Both the position numbers and the translations under genes were made by a program. The notes under the pieces are model-generated. The model ran no database searches and was not told the origin of the DNA. It worked only from the letters and a program-made list of their open reading frames with translations. From Cytophagaceae bacterium (lineage in GTDB: Bacteria > Bacteroidota > Bacteroidia > Flavobacteriales > Flavobacteriaceae), in contig PALD01000049.1 in the NCBI GenBank assembly GCA_002710685.1, forward strand, positions 186,001-250,000: 64,000 nucleotides of DNA, given 5' to 3'. This document shows, piece after piece, positions 25,368 to 35,279 of the stretch. Every line of letters starts with the position of its first letter. Positions within the stretch are counted from its first letter, which is position 1.

Positions 25368-25793
25368 TTATTTACCGGTCGTGGGACCTGCCTTGGGTTT
25401 TTGCATACCGCTGTCAGCAGGTAACAAAGTCCCCTTGATTTTTAAGGTATAGGGCTCATCTGAAGCATTGGTATAGACCGTAATGGTCTTTCTAATGGGG
25501 CCAGCTGCCCTGTTAGTGTCATATTTTACTTTAAGTACACCTGTCTCACCTGGGGCAATTGCTTCCTTGGGTGGTTGGGGCACGGTACATCCACAAGTTG
25601 AATATGCCTTGCTTATGATAAGGGGTGCCGTACCCGTGTTAGTGAATTTAAATTCCCTTACACCGTCACCTCCATGGGCGACCTCACCATAATCAATAAC
25701 GTCTGTTTCAAAAGTTATCCCGGCTTTCTTTTCCTGCGCTTGCAGTGAAAGACCGATAAAACTCAAGAACATTATAAATGCCATTTTTTTCAT
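25368..25793 (-). CDS. DUF1573 domain exported protein
   Basis: A 141-residue protein with a signal peptide (MAFIMFLSFIGLSLQAQ) and one DUF1573 immunoglobulin-like domain, marked by HGGDGVREFKFTNTGTAPLII and the STCGCTVPQPP motif near residue 66 (the conserved Cys-x-Cys turn), then APGETGVLKVKYDT. These domains are very common in Bacteroidota and are thought to be periplasmic beta-sandwiches of unknown role. The C-terminal tail is short and Pro/Lys-rich. It stands alone between two plus-strand genes. Confidence 0.92.
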   Translation of the reverse strand: MKKMAFIMFLSFIGLSLQAQEKKAGITFETDVIDYGEVAHGGDGVREFKFTNTGTAPLIISKAYSTCGCTVPQPPKEAIAPGETGVLKVKYDTNRAAGPIRKTITVYTNASDEPYTLKIKGTLLPADSGMQKPKAGPTTGK

Positions 25794-25871
25794 ACTGTTA
25801 ATGGTTTTAATGAAGGGTAAAAATAGAGTTATTCAAGACCATGTGCAAGTTATTGGTTCATTTTTAAGGCT

Positions 25872-25885
25872 TTCGCAATAGCGAA
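25872..25885. repeat. Dispersed palindrome, TTCGC type
   Basis: TTCGC-AATA-GCGAA in the gap between the DUF1573 and valS genes. Confidence 0.5.
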
Positions 25886-25957
25886 CTACCATAATTGCGG
25901 GGCCAATAAAAGACTATTTTTATCTCTTCTGTTTTTTAATAATCATTAGTATATAAG

Positions 25958-25965
25958 TACTTTTG
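25958..25965 (+). promoter_or_regulatory. Candidate -7 box of valS
   Basis: TACTTTTG (TAnnTTTG) ending 29 bases before the ATG at 25995, in an AT-rich gap; the -33 region is a T run rather than a clear TTG. Confidence 0.5.
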
Positions 25966-25994
25966 CAAGTCAAAGTCAAAAACTAGACCAAAAC

Positions 25995-28625
25995 ATGGCA
26001 ATCACATCAAAATATAACGCTGCAGATGTAGAAAAGAAGTGGTATGACTACTGGATGGAGCATGATTTTTTCCATTCGGTACCAGATGATAGGGAGTCAT
26101 ATACCATTGTGATACCGCCGCCCAATGTCACCGGTGTGCTGCACATGGGGCATATGCTCAACAATACCATTCAGGATATTTTGATACGCCGTGCACGCCT
26201 GCAAGGTTACAATGCGTGCTGGGTGCCGGGTACTGACCATGCCTCTATCGCCACTGAGGCAAAGGTTGTGGCCAAGCTTAAGGCAGAAGGCGTGAGCAAG
26301 CAGGACATAGGCCGCGAGGAGTTTTTGCAACATGCCTGGGGATGGACTGACCAATATGGCGGTACAATCCTCGAGCAGCTCAAGAAACTGGGGGCGTCAT
26401 GTGACTGGAAACGTACCCGTTTTACCCTGGATGACCACATGTCAGAAAGCGTGCTTGATGTTTTTGTTGATTTATATAATAAAGGCCTTATTTACCGTGG
26501 TCACCGTATGGTAAACTGGGATCCTGAAGCTCAGACGACCCTGTCAGACGAAGAGGTCATCCACGAAGAAAGACAGGGCAACCTCTATTACCTTCAATAT
26601 AAAATCGTGGGTGAAGATAACTCGCTCACCATTGCAACCACAAGGCCCGAGACCATTTTTGGGGATACGGCCATATGCATCAACCCTCATGACGAGCGTT
26701 TTTCACACTTGCGTGGAAAGAAGGCCATCGTGCCCATCGTGGGGCGTGAAATCCCCATCATCGAGGATGAATATGTTGATGTTGAGTTTGGTACCGGTTG
26801 CTTAAAGGTTACACCGGCCCATGATGAAAATGATAAGGTGCTGGGAGATAGACATAACCTAGATGTTGTGGATATCTTCAACGATGACGCCACCTTGAAC
26901 GAGCATGGACTACATTATAAGGGCAAGGACCGTTTTGTGGTGCGCAAGGAGATTGCAAAAGAACTTGAGCAAAACGGCCAACTTTTAAAGACAGAGGTTC
27001 ATATGCACAAGGTGGGGACATCAGAACGTACAAAGGCCGTGATTGAGCCCAAACTTTCTGACCAATGGTTTCTTAAGATGGAAAACCTGGTGAAACCTGC
27101 CATAAAGGCTGTTCTTGAGACTGAAGAAGTCAAGCTTTTTCCCAAAAAATTTGAAAATACATACCGTCACTGGATGAACAACATACGTGACTGGAATATC
27201 TCGCGCCAGTTGTGGTGGGGGCAGCAGATTCCCGCTTATTACTATGGCAATAATGATGATGTGGCTGTCGCCAAAACCGCTGAAGAAGCTTTGGCCATAG
27301 CCAAAGAAAAGTCTGGCGACACATCACTGACACTGGCCGATTTGCGACAGGAGGAAGATGTAGTGGACACCTGGTTCTCATCATGGCTGTGGCCCATGAG
27401 CGTTTTTGACGGCATACGCAATCCAGAGAATGATGATTTTAAATATTATTATCCTACCAATGACCTGGTGACGGGGCCTGACATCCTGTTCTTCTGGGTG
27501 GCGAGGATGATTATCGCGGGATATGAATATACCGGTAAAAGGCCTTTTGAAAATGTGTACCTCACCGGGCTGGTACGTGACAAGCAGCGCCGCAAGATGT
27601 CAAAGTCCCTGGGGAACTCACCGGACGCGCTTAAACTCATTGAAGCGTATGGCGCTGATGGTGTGCGTGTGGGCTTGATGCTTAGTTCATCAGCGGGCAA
27701 TGACCTGCTCTTTGACGAAGACCTATGCCAGCAGGGCAAGGGCTTTGTAAACAAGATATGGAATGCTTACAGATTAATTGAAGGTTGGGAAGTTTCAGAA
27801 ACGGCAGCACAGCCAGAAGCTAGCAAGGCCGGCCTTGAATGGTATAAAAACAGGTTTGCACAGACCCTGGTTGAGATTGAAGACCAGTTCTCCAAGTACC
27901 GTATCAGCGATGCGCTCATGGCGACATATAAACTGATCTGGGACGATTTCTGTAGTTGGTTGTTAGAGATAGTGAAGCCAGGCTATGGCGAACCTATTGA
28001 CAAGAAGACCTACAAAAGCGTCATTGCCGCTTTAGAAGATAACCTTAAAATACTTCATCCGTTCATTCCGTTTGCTTCAGAAGAAATATGGCAGAATATT
28101 GCTCATAGAACTCCGGGTGAAGCCCTGATCGTGAGCAGTTGGCCCGCTTTCGCGGAAGCGGACGAAGACCTGATCAACCAGTTTGAACTGGCTAAACAGG
28201 TAGTATCTGGGATCAGGACGATACGCAAGGATAAAAACATCTCCTTCAAGGATACCGTTGAGGTTTACCTGCATAATCCTGAAGGTTTCACAAAAGTATT
28301 TGATGCTGTGATAAGAAAGCTGGGCAACCTCTCGGTCTTTGAAGAAACAGGTGAGGAGAAGGAGGGCGCGCTTAGCTTTAGGGTCAAGGCAAATGAATAT
28401 TTTATCCCGCTTACGGGTGCGGTTGACGTGGAGGCTGAAATCGCAAAAATCAATGAAGAGCTTGCGTATACGCGGGGTTTTCTTAAATCTGTCGAGAAGA
28501 AGCTTTCTAATGAGCGTTTTGTAAACAATGCCCCAGCACAGGTTGTTGAGGTCGAGAAGAACAAACAGGCAGATGCACTGGCCAAGATCGAGGCCCTTGA
28601 GGGAAGGTTGAGGACGCTGTCTTAA
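25995..28625 (+). CDS. valS: Valyl-tRNA synthetase
   Basis: A class I aminoacyl-tRNA synthetase of 876 residues that charges tRNA-Val. The HIGH motif appears as [14 protein letters not shown] near residue 50 and KMSKS as [13 protein letters not shown] near residue 534. The editing domain (CP1) lies between them ([16 protein letters not shown] near residue 210 and [15 protein letters not shown]). The anticodon-binding domain and the C-terminal coiled coil ([20 protein letters not shown] onward) are complete. A dispersed palindrome lies in the gene and is read as PAFAEAD. The stop overlaps the stop of the opposing acyl-CoA-binding protein gene. Confidence 0.97.
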   Translation: MAITSKYNAADVEKKWYDYWMEHDFFHSVPDDRESYTIVIPPPNVTGVLHMGHMLNNTIQDILIRRARLQGYNACWVPGTDHASIATEAKVVAKLKAEGVSKQDIGREEFLQHAWGWTDQYGGTILEQLKKLGASCDWKRTRFTLDDHMSESVLDVFVDLYNKGLIYRGHRMVNWDPEAQTTLSDEEVIHEERQGNLYYLQYKIVGEDNSLTIATTRPETIFGDTAICINPHDERFSHLRGKKAIVPIVGREIPIIEDEYVDVEFGTGCLKVTPAHDENDKVLGDRHNLDVVDIFNDDATLNEHGLHYKGKDRFVVRKEIAKELEQNGQLLKTEVHMHKVGTSERTKAVIEPKLSDQWFLKMENLVKPAIKAVLETEEVKLFPKKFENTYRHWMNNIRDWNISRQLWWGQQIPAYYYGNNDDVAVAKTAEEALAIAKEKSGDTSLTLADLRQEEDVVDTWFSSWLWPMSVFDGIRNPENDDFKYYYPTNDLVTGPDILFFWVARMIIAGYEYTGKRPFENVYLTGLVRDKQRRKMSKSLGNSPDALKLIEAYGADGVRVGLMLSSSAGNDLLFDEDLCQQGKGFVNKIWNAYRLIEGWEVSETAAQPEASKAGLEWYKNRFAQTLVEIEDQFSKYRISDALMATYKLIWDDFCSWLLEIVKPGYGEPIDKKTYKSVIAALEDNLKILHPFIPFASEEIWQNIAHRTPGEALIVSSWPAFAEADEDLINQFELAKQVVSGIRTIRKDKNISFKDTVEVYLHNPEGFTKVFDAVIRKLGNLSVFEETGEEKEGALSFRVKANEYFIPLTGAVDVEAEIAKINEELAYTRGFLKSVEKKLSNERFVNNAPAQVVEVEKNKQADALAKIEALEGRLRTLS
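28145..28160. repeat. Dispersed palindrome, TTTCGC type
   Basis: CGCTTTCGCGGAAGCG in valS, a 16-base palindrome with a single mismatched pair; encodes AFAEA. Confidence 0.6.
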
Positions 28626-28900
28626 CCGTTGCCCACGATAAACTTGTTCACGATGCGTATGTATTCTTGCATGGCCTCTTCTTTGTCCAGGCCGCGCACC
28701 TGCAATATGGCATTGTATTTAAAGGCGGTGCGCAGGTCATTTTCTGCCACGGTGTGTATTGAGATAGGCTGGTCACTGTCAGTTGCCTGTTTGTAGTATG
28801 CGTACAATAGCAGGAGTACATCAGGTGCAAGTTGTTTTTTTGTTTCGGCGGCAGTGGTCACTGCGGCTTTAAAATCCCTATGTAGCTGTTTATTCTTCAC
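28622..28900 (-). CDS. Acyl-CoA-binding protein
   Basis: A 92-residue four-helix acyl-CoA-binding protein: [34 protein letters not shown] follows the ACBP pattern, with the YxxYKQAT acyl-CoA contact motif. Such proteins bind long-chain acyl-CoA and act as carriers and buffers; they are mainly eukaryotic but frequent in Flavobacteriia. A GTG at 28900 is preferred as start (ribosome coupling with the psd stop, 11-base overlap); another GTG at 28924 is possible. It ends the LUD-cdsA-psd operon, which ties it to membrane-lipid synthesis. Its stop overlaps the valS stop on the other strand. Confidence 0.9.
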   Translation of the reverse strand: MKNKQLHRDFKAAVTTAAETKKQLAPDVLLLLYAYYKQATDSDQPISIHTVAENDLRTAFKYNAILQVRGLDKEEAMQEYIRIVNKFIVGNG

Positions 28901-29552
28901 AGGTGGCGATGATAGTCTGGGCACCTTTTACTTTTTGATTAAGTTGCACGTTGATTTTTGCGTCAAGCGGAAGAAAGACATCCACGCGCGATCCAAATTT
29001 TATGAAGCCACTGTCTTCTCCCTGAACGGCATTGTCACCCTCTACGGCATAGTTGACGATACGTTTTGCCATGGCGCCGGCAATCTGCCTGTAGAGTACA
29101 TTGCCAAAACCTGTAGAGTTCACCACGACCGTGGTCCTCTCGTTTTCTTCAGAAGCCTTGGGGTGCCAGGCAACAAGGTATTTGCCGGGATGGTACTTGC
29201 TGTACATCACTTTGCCGCTTACGGGATACCTTGTGACATGTACGTTTATGGGCGACATGAATATGGATACCTGTAACTTTTTTTCGTTGAAAAACTCTTT
29301 TTCAAAAACCTCTTCAATCACGACAACCTTACCGTCAACGGGAGAGAGTGCGTGATTTTCATCAACCTGTGCAACGCGGTTAGGGTTCCTGAAAAATTGC
29401 AGTATGAGCAGGAAGAAGATGATAAGTGCTGCAAAGACCAGGTATTTTACCCATTCAACGTCAACATATCTGTCTGTGAACAGCAGGCCTAGCGTAAAGA
29501 TCACTACGCTGATTGCGATTATTTTATATCCTTCTTTATGAAACATATTCAA
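28890..29552 (-). CDS. psd: Phosphatidylserine decarboxylase
   Basis: Makes phosphatidylethanolamine from phosphatidylserine at the inner membrane. The 220-residue length, two N-terminal membrane helices (IIAISVVIFTLGLLFTDRY and KYLVFAALIIFFLLILQFF) and the later DSGFIKFGSRVDVFLP block fit the short Psd group. The conserved cleavage motif, seen as GS in FGSRVD, gives the pyruvoyl group on the new alpha chain. SIFMSPINVHVTRYPVSG near residue 95 is the usual active-site stretch with His. It overlaps cdsA by 17 bases and the acyl-CoA-binding gene by 11 bases, so translation is coupled. Confidence 0.93.
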   Translation of the reverse strand: MNMFHKEGYKIIAISVVIFTLGLLFTDRYVDVEWVKYLVFAALIIFFLLILQFFRNPNRVAQVDENHALSPVDGKVVVIEEVFEKEFFNEKKLQVSIFMSPINVHVTRYPVSGKVMYSKYHPGKYLVAWHPKASEENERTTVVVNSTGFGNVLYRQIAGAMAKRIVNYAVEGDNAVQGEDSGFIKFGSRVDVFLPLDAKINVQLNQKVKGAQTIIATCEE

Positions 29553-30339
29553 ATATTACTAAAACTAGATAAATAAATGGGCTTGCAAAAAGTATGCTGT
29601 CAAGCCTGTCATACAGGCCGCCATGACCGGGCATCAAGGTCCCACTATCCTTTACACCTGCTTCACGTTTCAATTTTGATTCAACCAGGTCTCCCAGTGT
29701 TCCCAGGGTGCTCATCACGATGGCCAGGGACAACCAGATATTAAAGTTGAGTATGCCTGTAAATTTATGAATAAAATAACTGGCAAGGCATGCAAAAACC
29801 AATCCTCCCAGAAAACCTTCAATGGTCTTCTTGGGGGATATGCTGGGAAACAGCTTGTGACGGCCAAAACTTTTGCCAATGATAAAGGCAAATGAATCAT
29901 TGGTCCATATCAGGACAAATAGCCCCGCAACGGTATAAGGTGAAAAATCATCACCGTGGGAGGGCAGGAGTGTCAGGAAGACAAAACTTGAGATGATATA
30001 GAAGACGGTTATAAAAAGCTTCAGGGTCTTTGTCTGTCGCCTTATGCGTGTGCTAAATAGGTTCTTTATAAGGTAAAAGCCCGTGAATATCGTGATGAGC
30101 AGGACAACGTAGGTTGCTGGCTGATAGACTTTATAATAGCTGAAGAACAGGATGAAGGCAATCAAGATGAGATAGGTGTACCAAAATTGAAACGAGATCA
30201 ATCTCAGGAATTCCCTAAGGGTTATGATGCCAAAAACCAGGAATAACAGGATATACCATTTTTCTGAATAGAAAATGGAGAACAAAAGGATGGTTATATA
30301 TAATAGGCCCGAAAGGCACCTAACCCCTAATTCACGCAT
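29536..30339 (-). CDS. cdsA: Phosphatidate cytidylyltransferase
   Basis: Forms CDP-diacylglycerol from phosphatidic acid and CTP, the branch point of phospholipid synthesis. A 267-residue protein with about seven membrane helices and the C-terminal signature beginning GDLVESKLKREAGVKDSG and ending LMPGHGGLYDRLDSILFASP, the Cds family motif with its metal-binding Asp residues. The start is directly adjacent to the LUD gene stop (no gap). With psd it supplies two steps of the phosphatidylethanolamine branch; the serine transferase pssA is not in the window. Confidence 0.95.
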   Translation of the reverse strand: MRELGVRCLSGLLYITILLFSIFYSEKWYILLFLVFGIITLREFLRLISFQFWYTYLILIAFILFFSYYKVYQPATYVVLLITIFTGFYLIKNLFSTRIRRQTKTLKLFITVFYIISSFVFLTLLPSHGDDFSPYTVAGLFVLIWTNDSFAFIIGKSFGRHKLFPSISPKKTIEGFLGGLVFACLASYFIHKFTGILNFNIWLSLAIVMSTLGTLGDLVESKLKREAGVKDSGTLMPGHGGLYDRLDSILFASPFIYLVLVIFEYVS

Positions 30340-30945
30340 CTATAAATCTTCTAGCAATAGTAGATAAAGATTTTTTGAACTGCTGCCATAGCTCATGAAA
30401 TCCTTAGAATCCTCGTGGGGCTCAAAATTCTTGATCGTGGTGATGTTTGTGGGAATGCTTCCGGTGTTTTTTGTTTTTATACCCCTTAATCCTTCCCCTA
30501 TATTGTTCACTATTTGACTTGTGACGGCAAATACCACAAAGTTCTTGGGCAGTTCATGTAATTTTTTTTCCTTGATTTGTTTTGAAGAAACCAGTAGGCT
30601 CCCATCATTGGCAATAAGGTTTTCGCAGGTGGTCAAGAAGAATGCGGCATCTGGAGATTGACAAAACTCCAGGTTGTAACCGTTAAACTTGCTGGCAAGC
30701 TTGTCATCCATGCAGTACACCTGGCTCTCGTACCAGTCGTTCTCCAGCATGATATTATCAAAACTCTCAAAGATTTCATCCATGTCAAGACAGTAGAGAA
30801 ACTTACCTCCATTAAGGATAAACTGCTTGGTAAAACGCTCATCAGCAGGTAGTTGAACTTCGGGCATGTATTTTCCCCGTTCACTTTTTTTGCCCTCTGA
30901 GGCATTATCAGGCTTTTGATTAAAGAGTTTTTTAAACAGGCTCAT
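30340..30945 (-). CDS. LUD-domain protein (LutC-like)
   Basis: A 201-residue protein with the LUD domain found in lactate-utilisation proteins LutB/LutC: FKGxxxxx-type N-terminus replaced by a Lys-rich start, then GGKFLYCLDMDEIFESFDN, AAFFLTTCENLIANDGSLLV and ELPKNFVVFAVTSQIVNNI. No other lut gene is present and it heads the cdsA-psd operon with no gap, so its role may lie in lipid metabolism or be unrelated; function is open. The ATG at 30945 is 32 bases downstream of a good -7 box. Confidence 0.8.
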   Translation of the reverse strand: MSLFKKLFNQKPDNASEGKKSERGKYMPEVQLPADERFTKQFILNGGKFLYCLDMDEIFESFDNIMLENDWYESQVYCMDDKLASKFNGYNLEFCQSPDAAFFLTTCENLIANDGSLLVSSKQIKEKKLHELPKNFVVFAVTSQIVNNIGEGLRGIKTKNTGSIPTNITTIKNFEPHEDSKDFMSYGSSSKNLYLLLLEDL

Positions 30946-30977
30946 ATGAGGCTTGCACGTAATTAAGGGGTGTTTGT

Positions 30978-30985
30978 CAAATATA
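30978..30985 (-). promoter_or_regulatory. Candidate -7 box of the LUD-cdsA-psd-ACBP operon
   Basis: TATATTTG on the minus strand, 32 bases before the LUD ATG and just downstream of the ftsH terminator. Confidence 0.5.
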
Positions 30986-31019
30986 AAAAATCTTAACCTG
31001 ACACGTAGCCAGGTTAAGA
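30986..31019 (-). terminator. Terminator of rsfS-ftsH
   Basis: A 10-bp perfect stem TCTTAACCTG/CAGGTTAAGA (30991-31000 with 31010-31019), followed by a T run on the minus strand (30985-30990). It separates ftsH from the LUD-cdsA operon. Confidence 0.8.
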
Positions 31020-31047
31020 CTTAATATCAACATATATCTGTGTACAA

Positions 31048-33000
31048 CTAGTCTTTCGAGAGCACCTCGGCGGTCTCTGGAAGGCCTTCTTTATGATAGG
31101 GCCTTTTGCCAAAGATCTGCTCTAGGTTGTCCTTGAATATCACTTCCTTGTCAAGTAGGAGTTCTGCAAGTTGTGTGAGCTTGTCCTTGTTTTCTTCAAG
31201 GATATTGATGGCCCGTACATATTGTTCTTCAATGATGCCCTTGATCTCCTTATCGATAACCTCGGCGGTCTTTTCGCTGTAAGGCTTATTGAAATTATAT
31301 TCAGATTGCCCTGATGAATCATAATAGGTGAGGTTGCCCACCTTGTCGTTCAGGCCATAAACAGTGACCATCATCCTGGCCTGTTTGGTCACTTTTTCCA
31401 GGTCGCTCAGGGCACCTGTTGAAATCTTGTCAAACATCACCTTCTCTGCTGCGCGGCCACCCATAGCGGCGCACATCTCGTCAAGCATCTGTTCTGGACG
31501 AACAATCAACCTTTCTTCGGGAAGGTACCAGGCAGCTCCCAGTGACCTGCCACGGGGCACAATGGTCACCTTTACCAGTGGCGCTGCATGCTCCAGCATC
31601 CAGCTCACGGTGGCGTGACCAGCCTCATGATAGGCGATGGCCTTTTTCTCATCTGGGGTGATGATCTTGTTCTTTTTCTCGAGTCCACCCACGATTCTGT
31701 CCACGGCATCAAGAAAATCTTGCCTGCCCACGGCATCCTTGCCTTTCCTAGCGGCTATAAGCGCGGCCTCGTTACATACGTTTGCAATATCAGCACCAGA
31801 GAATCCCGGGGTCTGTTTTGCCATGAACTCTGTGTCAAGTTCTTCGGCAACTTTTTTAAGTGGGCGAAGGTGGACTTCAAAAATCTCCTTGCGTTCCCGT
31901 ACGTCTGGAAGGTCTACATAGATCTGGCGGTCAAAGCGGCCTGCGCGCATCAATGCCTTGTCAAGTACATCTGCACGGTTAGTGGCTGCCAGTACGATCA
32001 CATTCGTGTTTGTGCCAAAACCATCCATCTCAGTCAAGAGCTGGTTAAGTGTGTTTTCGCGCTCGTCGTTGCTTCCGCTAAAGTTGGCCTTGCCACGGGC
32101 ACGGCCTATGGCATCTATCTCATCGATAAAGATGATGGCTGGTGATTTTTCCTTTGCCTGTTTAAAGAGGTCGCGAACACGTGAAGCACCCACGCCCACA
32201 AACATTTCTACAAAGTCTGAACCTGACAGGGAGAAGAAAGGCACTTTTGCCTCGCCCGCCACAGCCTTGGCTAGAAGCGTTTTACCGGTTCCCGGAGGTC
32301 CCACGAGCAATGCCCCTTTAGGGATCTTACCACCCAGGTTTGTATATTTTTGGGGATTTTTAAGAAAATCCACTATTTCCTGAACCTCTTCTTTAGCTCC
32401 TTCCAGGCCAGCAACATCCTTAAATGATGTCTTTACATCAGTCTTCTCATCAAAGAGTTTTGCCTTTGATTTGCCAATGTTGAAGATTTGCCCCCCGGCA
32501 CCGCCACCAGCACCAGAACTCATGCGGCGCATGATAAAGATCCAGATACCTATGATCACGGCGATGGGTAATAATGTCATCAGGATTTCTCCAAAGAAAT
32601 CACTCTCCTGTTCATACTCAACAACAACATCTACGTTGTTTTCAGTCTCTATTTCCTTGATGTCATTCTCAAAATTCTCCAAGGCCCCAAACCTGAATTG
32701 ATAGTCGGCCCCACCACTTGAGAATATGGTATTATCTTGAGCAGCTTTTGAGTGCTCCTCTTTTTTCTTAGCTTCTTCGGTAAGGAAGACCTTGGCAACC
32801 TTTTCATTGACTACCACGACCTTTTTTACATCTCCATCCTTCAGGAACTGCTCAAACTTGTCCAGGTTGGTCTGGGCCGGTCCACCAAAACTAGAGCTAA
32901 ATAAGTTTAACCCCAGGAATACCAAAATTATTGCGGTGTAAATCCACCATGCACTGAATTTAGGCTTCTTGGGAGCCGGTTTATTTGCGTTTTGTGCCAT
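31048..33000 (-). CDS. ftsH: ATP-dependent zinc metalloprotease FtsH
   Basis: A membrane-anchored AAA+ protease that degrades unassembled and short-lived proteins. Domains in order: N-terminal membrane helix ([19 protein letters not shown]), periplasmic FtsH_ext domain, second helix ([19 protein letters not shown]), AAA+ domain with Walker A GPPGTGKT near residue 233, Walker [15 protein letters not shown] region [20 protein letters not shown], and the M41 protease domain with HEAGH near residue 456. The C-terminal coiled-coil helix is present. Length 650 residues is normal. It starts nine bases after the rsfS stop and shares its transcript. Confidence 0.97.
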   Translation of the reverse strand: MAQNANKPAPKKPKFSAWWIYTAIILVFLGLNLFSSSFGGPAQTNLDKFEQFLKDGDVKKVVVVNEKVAKVFLTEEAKKKEEHSKAAQDNTIFSSGGADYQFRFGALENFENDIKEIETENNVDVVVEYEQESDFFGEILMTLLPIAVIIGIWIFIMRRMSSGAGGGAGGQIFNIGKSKAKLFDEKTDVKTSFKDVAGLEGAKEEVQEIVDFLKNPQKYTNLGGKIPKGALLVGPPGTGKTLLAKAVAGEAKVPFFSLSGSDFVEMFVGVGASRVRDLFKQAKEKSPAIIFIDEIDAIGRARGKANFSGSNDERENTLNQLLTEMDGFGTNTNVIVLAATNRADVLDKALMRAGRFDRQIYVDLPDVRERKEIFEVHLRPLKKVAEELDTEFMAKQTPGFSGADIANVCNEAALIAARKGKDAVGRQDFLDAVDRIVGGLEKKNKIITPDEKKAIAYHEAGHATVSWMLEHAAPLVKVTIVPRGRSLGAAWYLPEERLIVRPEQMLDEMCAAMGGRAAEKVMFDKISTGALSDLEKVTKQARMMVTVYGLNDKVGNLTYYDSSGQSEYNFNKPYSEKTAEVIDKEIKGIIEEQYVRAINILEENKDKLTQLAELLLDKEVIFKDNLEQIFGKRPYHKEGLPETAEVLSKD

Positions 33001-33009
33001 CTAATTTTT

Positions 33010-33384
33010 TTAATTATAATTTGTTTGAATAGAAGTAACCTTGGCATCTCCCCATAGGCTTTCTATGTCATAATATTCCCTGATGTGCTTTTGAAAGACG
33101 TGCACCACGACGTTTACATAGTCCATAAGGACCCATTCTGCATTTTGCAGGCCTTCTACATGCCAGGGCTTGTCCTTGATTTTTTTGCTTACGGTCTTTT
33201 GTACAGAATTTACAATTGCCGAAACTTGGGTATTGGAAGTACCGTTGCATATGATGAAGTAATCACAAACCATATTCTCGATTTCCCGTAGGTCCATGAT
33301 TTCAATATCCTGGCCTTTCACTTCTTCTATCCCCTCTAGTATTGTCGAAATAAGTTGATCTGTTCCCGCTTCGTTTTTAGACAT
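33010..33384 (-). CDS. rsfS: Ribosome silencing factor
   Basis: A 124-residue member of the RsfS/Iojap family, which binds protein L14 of the large subunit and blocks subunit joining in starved cells. The pattern KGQDIEIMDLREIENMVCDYFIICNGTSNTQV and EGLQNAEWVLMDYVNVVVHVF is characteristic. In Flavobacteriia rsfS is often beside ftsH and birA, as here. Its promoter lies 20 bases upstream; birA is divergent, 85 bases away. Confidence 0.93.
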   Translation of the reverse strand: MSKNEAGTDQLISTILEGIEEVKGQDIEIMDLREIENMVCDYFIICNGTSNTQVSAIVNSVQKTVSKKIKDKPWHVEGLQNAEWVLMDYVNVVVHVFQKHIREYYDIESLWGDAKVTSIQTNYN

Positions 33385-33404
33385 TAAAATTCTTTTATTT
33401 TGGG

Positions 33405-33412
33405 CAAAATTA
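33405..33412 (-). promoter_or_regulatory. Candidate -7 box of rsfS-ftsH
   Basis: TAATTTTG on the minus strand, ending 20 bases before the rsfS ATG. No clear -33 TTG. Confidence 0.45.
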
Positions 33413-33469
33413 CTACAATTTTGTCTTTTCTTGTTTGCTTAACCTACAATAATACAGATTGCTTCATAA

Positions 33470-34204
33470 ATGAATATTGTCAAACTTGATGCCATATCTT
33501 CAACTAACTCCTACTTAAAAGAGCTGGGCCGCGATTTAGCACTTAAAGAAGACCTACTGGTGTGGACTGAAAAGCAGACCGCCGGCAGGGGGCAAATGGG
33601 TTCTGGGTGGGAGTCTGAAGATCATAAAAACCTCACCTTTAGCGTGTATAAGCGGGTTAAGGTCATGCCCATAAACCAGCAGTTCTTGATAACCATGGCT
33701 ACCTCGCTGGCCATTATGGAGGTGCTCAAGGAAGAAGGTATTGCAAACCTTGCGGTAAAATGGCCTAACGACATATTGGCAGGCAATGGCAAACTTTGTG
33801 GCATATTGATAGAAAGTGTCATACGGCGGGGCCGCCTGCATGCCGTGATCATAGGTATAGGCCTCAATGTAAACCAGGAGCAGTTCATGTATGCTCCCAG
33901 GGCAACTTCCATGGCAATGGAAACTGGAAAGACCCATGACCTGGAAAATTTGCTACACCGGTTGATAGAACAGTTCTATAAATATGTGGACCTTATCACA
34001 AATGGTGATTTTAAAGCTTTAAGGGCACAATACCTCGACAACCTCTTTAAATATAAAAGACCTGCTGCCTTTAAAGATTGCCTTGGCGGCGAAATTTTTA
34101 GCGGCATGATCACTGGAATAAATGAACAAGGCAACCTCCTTGTTGAAAAAGAGGATGGGTCCACGGTAACCTTTGGCCTTAAGGAAATCGAACTGCTGTA
34201 CTAG
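33470..34204 (+). CDS. birA: Biotin--[acetyl-CoA carboxylase] ligase
   Basis: A 244-residue enzyme that activates biotin with ATP and attaches it to the carrier protein of acetyl-CoA carboxylase. Visible motifs are TAGRGQMGSGWES near residue 40 (the GRGRxG nucleotide loop, here GRGQMG) and LAVKWPNDILAGNGKLCGILIES near residue 97. The N-terminal helix-turn-helix of the regulatory BirA class is absent, so it is the ligase-only form. The C-terminal SH3-like domain is present (EIFSGMITGINEQGNLLVE). Its stop overlaps the stop of the SRPBCC gene on the other strand. Confidence 0.94.
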   Translation: MNIVKLDAISSTNSYLKELGRDLALKEDLLVWTEKQTAGRGQMGSGWESEDHKNLTFSVYKRVKVMPINQQFLITMATSLAIMEVLKEEGIANLAVKWPNDILAGNGKLCGILIESVIRRGRLHAVIIGIGLNVNQEQFMYAPRATSMAMETGKTHDLENLLHRLIEQFYKYVDLITNGDFKALRAQYLDNLFKYKRPAAFKDCLGGEIFSGMITGINEQGNLLVEKEDGSTVTFGLKEIELLY

Positions 34205-34593
34205 ATTTTTTGCATATTGGTCACGAGCGTGTCCATGAATTTTTGCAAAGGAGACTTCACCATCATGGATATCATGGTGTTGAACTGCCCTTCAAAAAAC
34301 AATTGCACTTCGCTGCTGTCATCAGCGACCTCCTTGATTTCTGAGGTAAGCGTAAACGGGAGCTTGTCACTTGCTGCGCCCAGTATTACCTTATTGTAAG
34401 GTATGCTTTCCTTGAGGTCAAGGACAATTTCGGGCATGCCCTTAAGGGCAAAAAGAAACCGTTTTTCACCCAGCACTTCAAACTTGCTTATGTTATCGGG
34501 CATTAATTGCTCATAGTTCTCCACGGTGTTGAGAAATGCGTAGACTTCTTCAGGAGTTTTATTGATTACTTTTTCTGGGCTTTGCAGTTTCAT
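34201..34593 (-). CDS. SRPBCC-family protein
   Basis: A 130-residue START/SRPBCC-type protein with a helix-grip plan: SPEKVINKTPEEVYAFLNTVENYEQLMPDN is the usual start, followed by alternating strands and a long C-terminal helix (SMMVKSPLQKFMDTLVTNM). These proteins bind hydrophobic ligands; no specific one can be named. The ATG at 34593 is preferred to an extension to 34671 that overlaps pyrE. It follows pyrE on the same strand after 35 bases and probably shares its transcript. Its stop overlaps the birA stop (CTAG). Confidence 0.85.
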   Translation of the reverse strand: MKLQSPEKVINKTPEEVYAFLNTVENYEQLMPDNISKFEVLGEKRFLFALKGMPEIVLDLKESIPYNKVILGAASDKLPFTLTSEIKEVADDSSEVQLFFEGQFNTMISMMVKSPLQKFMDTLVTNMQKI

Positions 34594-34628
34594 AGGATAG
34601 CTAGGTGCTGGCGTGTTTATAATAGGTT

Positions 34629-35279
34629 TTAAGATGCGATTGTACCCCAGGTGTCTGGGCTCAATCTCCATTGTTGTAACATCAGGCTCTCTTTTTCTGA
34701 GATATAGTTTGTGTCTAGTGCCTGTTCCAGCAGATGGTCATAATCACTCAAGGTATGCAGCGGTACATTCTTTTGTTTAAAGTTTTCGGCAGAGACCGCA
34801 AAACCATAGGTAAAGATTGCCATCATGCCCTTGACCTGCATGCCGGCTTCCTTAAGTGCATCAACGGCAAGCAAGCTGCTTTTGCCAGTTGATATCAGGT
34901 CTTCAATGACAATTACGTGGCTTCCCTTTTCAAGGTGGCCTTCAATCTGGTTCTTGCGGCCATGCTGTTTAGGTTCGGGCCTTACGTAGGCAAAAGGTAA
35001 GTTGAGGTATTCTGCCACGAGCATGCCTATGCCTATGGCACCGGTAGCCACGCCTACTATGGCATCTGGTTTGCCATAAAGCTGCTCGATGCCCCTGGCG
35101 ATGCTCTCCCGCAGGTAATTGCGTATCTGGGGATAGCTTAGGCTTATCCTGTTATCACAATAAATGGGGGATTTCCATCCAGAAGCCCAGGTAAAGGGTT
35201 CTTGTGGTTGTAATTTTATTGCATTAATTTGCAATAGTAATTCAGCAGTTTTTTTAGCTGTTTCTTTATTCAAGACCAT
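34629..35279 (-). CDS. pyrE: Orotate phosphoribosyltransferase
   Basis: Adds phosphoribosyl to orotate to make OMP in de novo pyrimidine synthesis. The 216-residue length is usual. ASGWKSPIYCDNR near residue 30, PDAIVGVATGAIGIGMLVAEYL, FAYVRPEPKQHGRKNQIEGHL and the PRPP-binding VIVIEDLISTGKSSLLAVDAL are typical family blocks. The ATG at 35279 is chosen over in-frame upstream codons because a TACATTTG box lies directly before it. The start codon overlaps the start codon of the divergent NUDIX gene (CATG). The SRPBCC gene is downstream. Confidence 0.95.
   Translation of the reverse strand: MVLNKETAKKTAELLLQINAIKLQPQEPFTWASGWKSPIYCDNRISLSYPQIRNYLRESIARGIEQLYGKPDAIVGVATGAIGIGMLVAEYLNLPFAYVRPEPKQHGRKNQIEGHLEKGSHVIVIEDLISTGKSSLLAVDALKEAGMQVKGMMAIFTYGFAVSAENFKQKNVPLHTLSDYDHLLEQALDTNYISEKESLMLQQWRLSPDTWGTIAS

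Noticed and set aside
31588-32145. A 185-codon plus-strand frame opposite ftsH
   Set aside because: It lies wholly within the conserved ftsH gene on the other strand and its translation shows no domain; a codon-bias shadow.
35164-35277. N-terminal extension of the NUDIX protein
   Set aside because: The extra 38 codons lie inside pyrE on the other strand and carry no conserved sequence; starts at 35278 or 35287 fit better.
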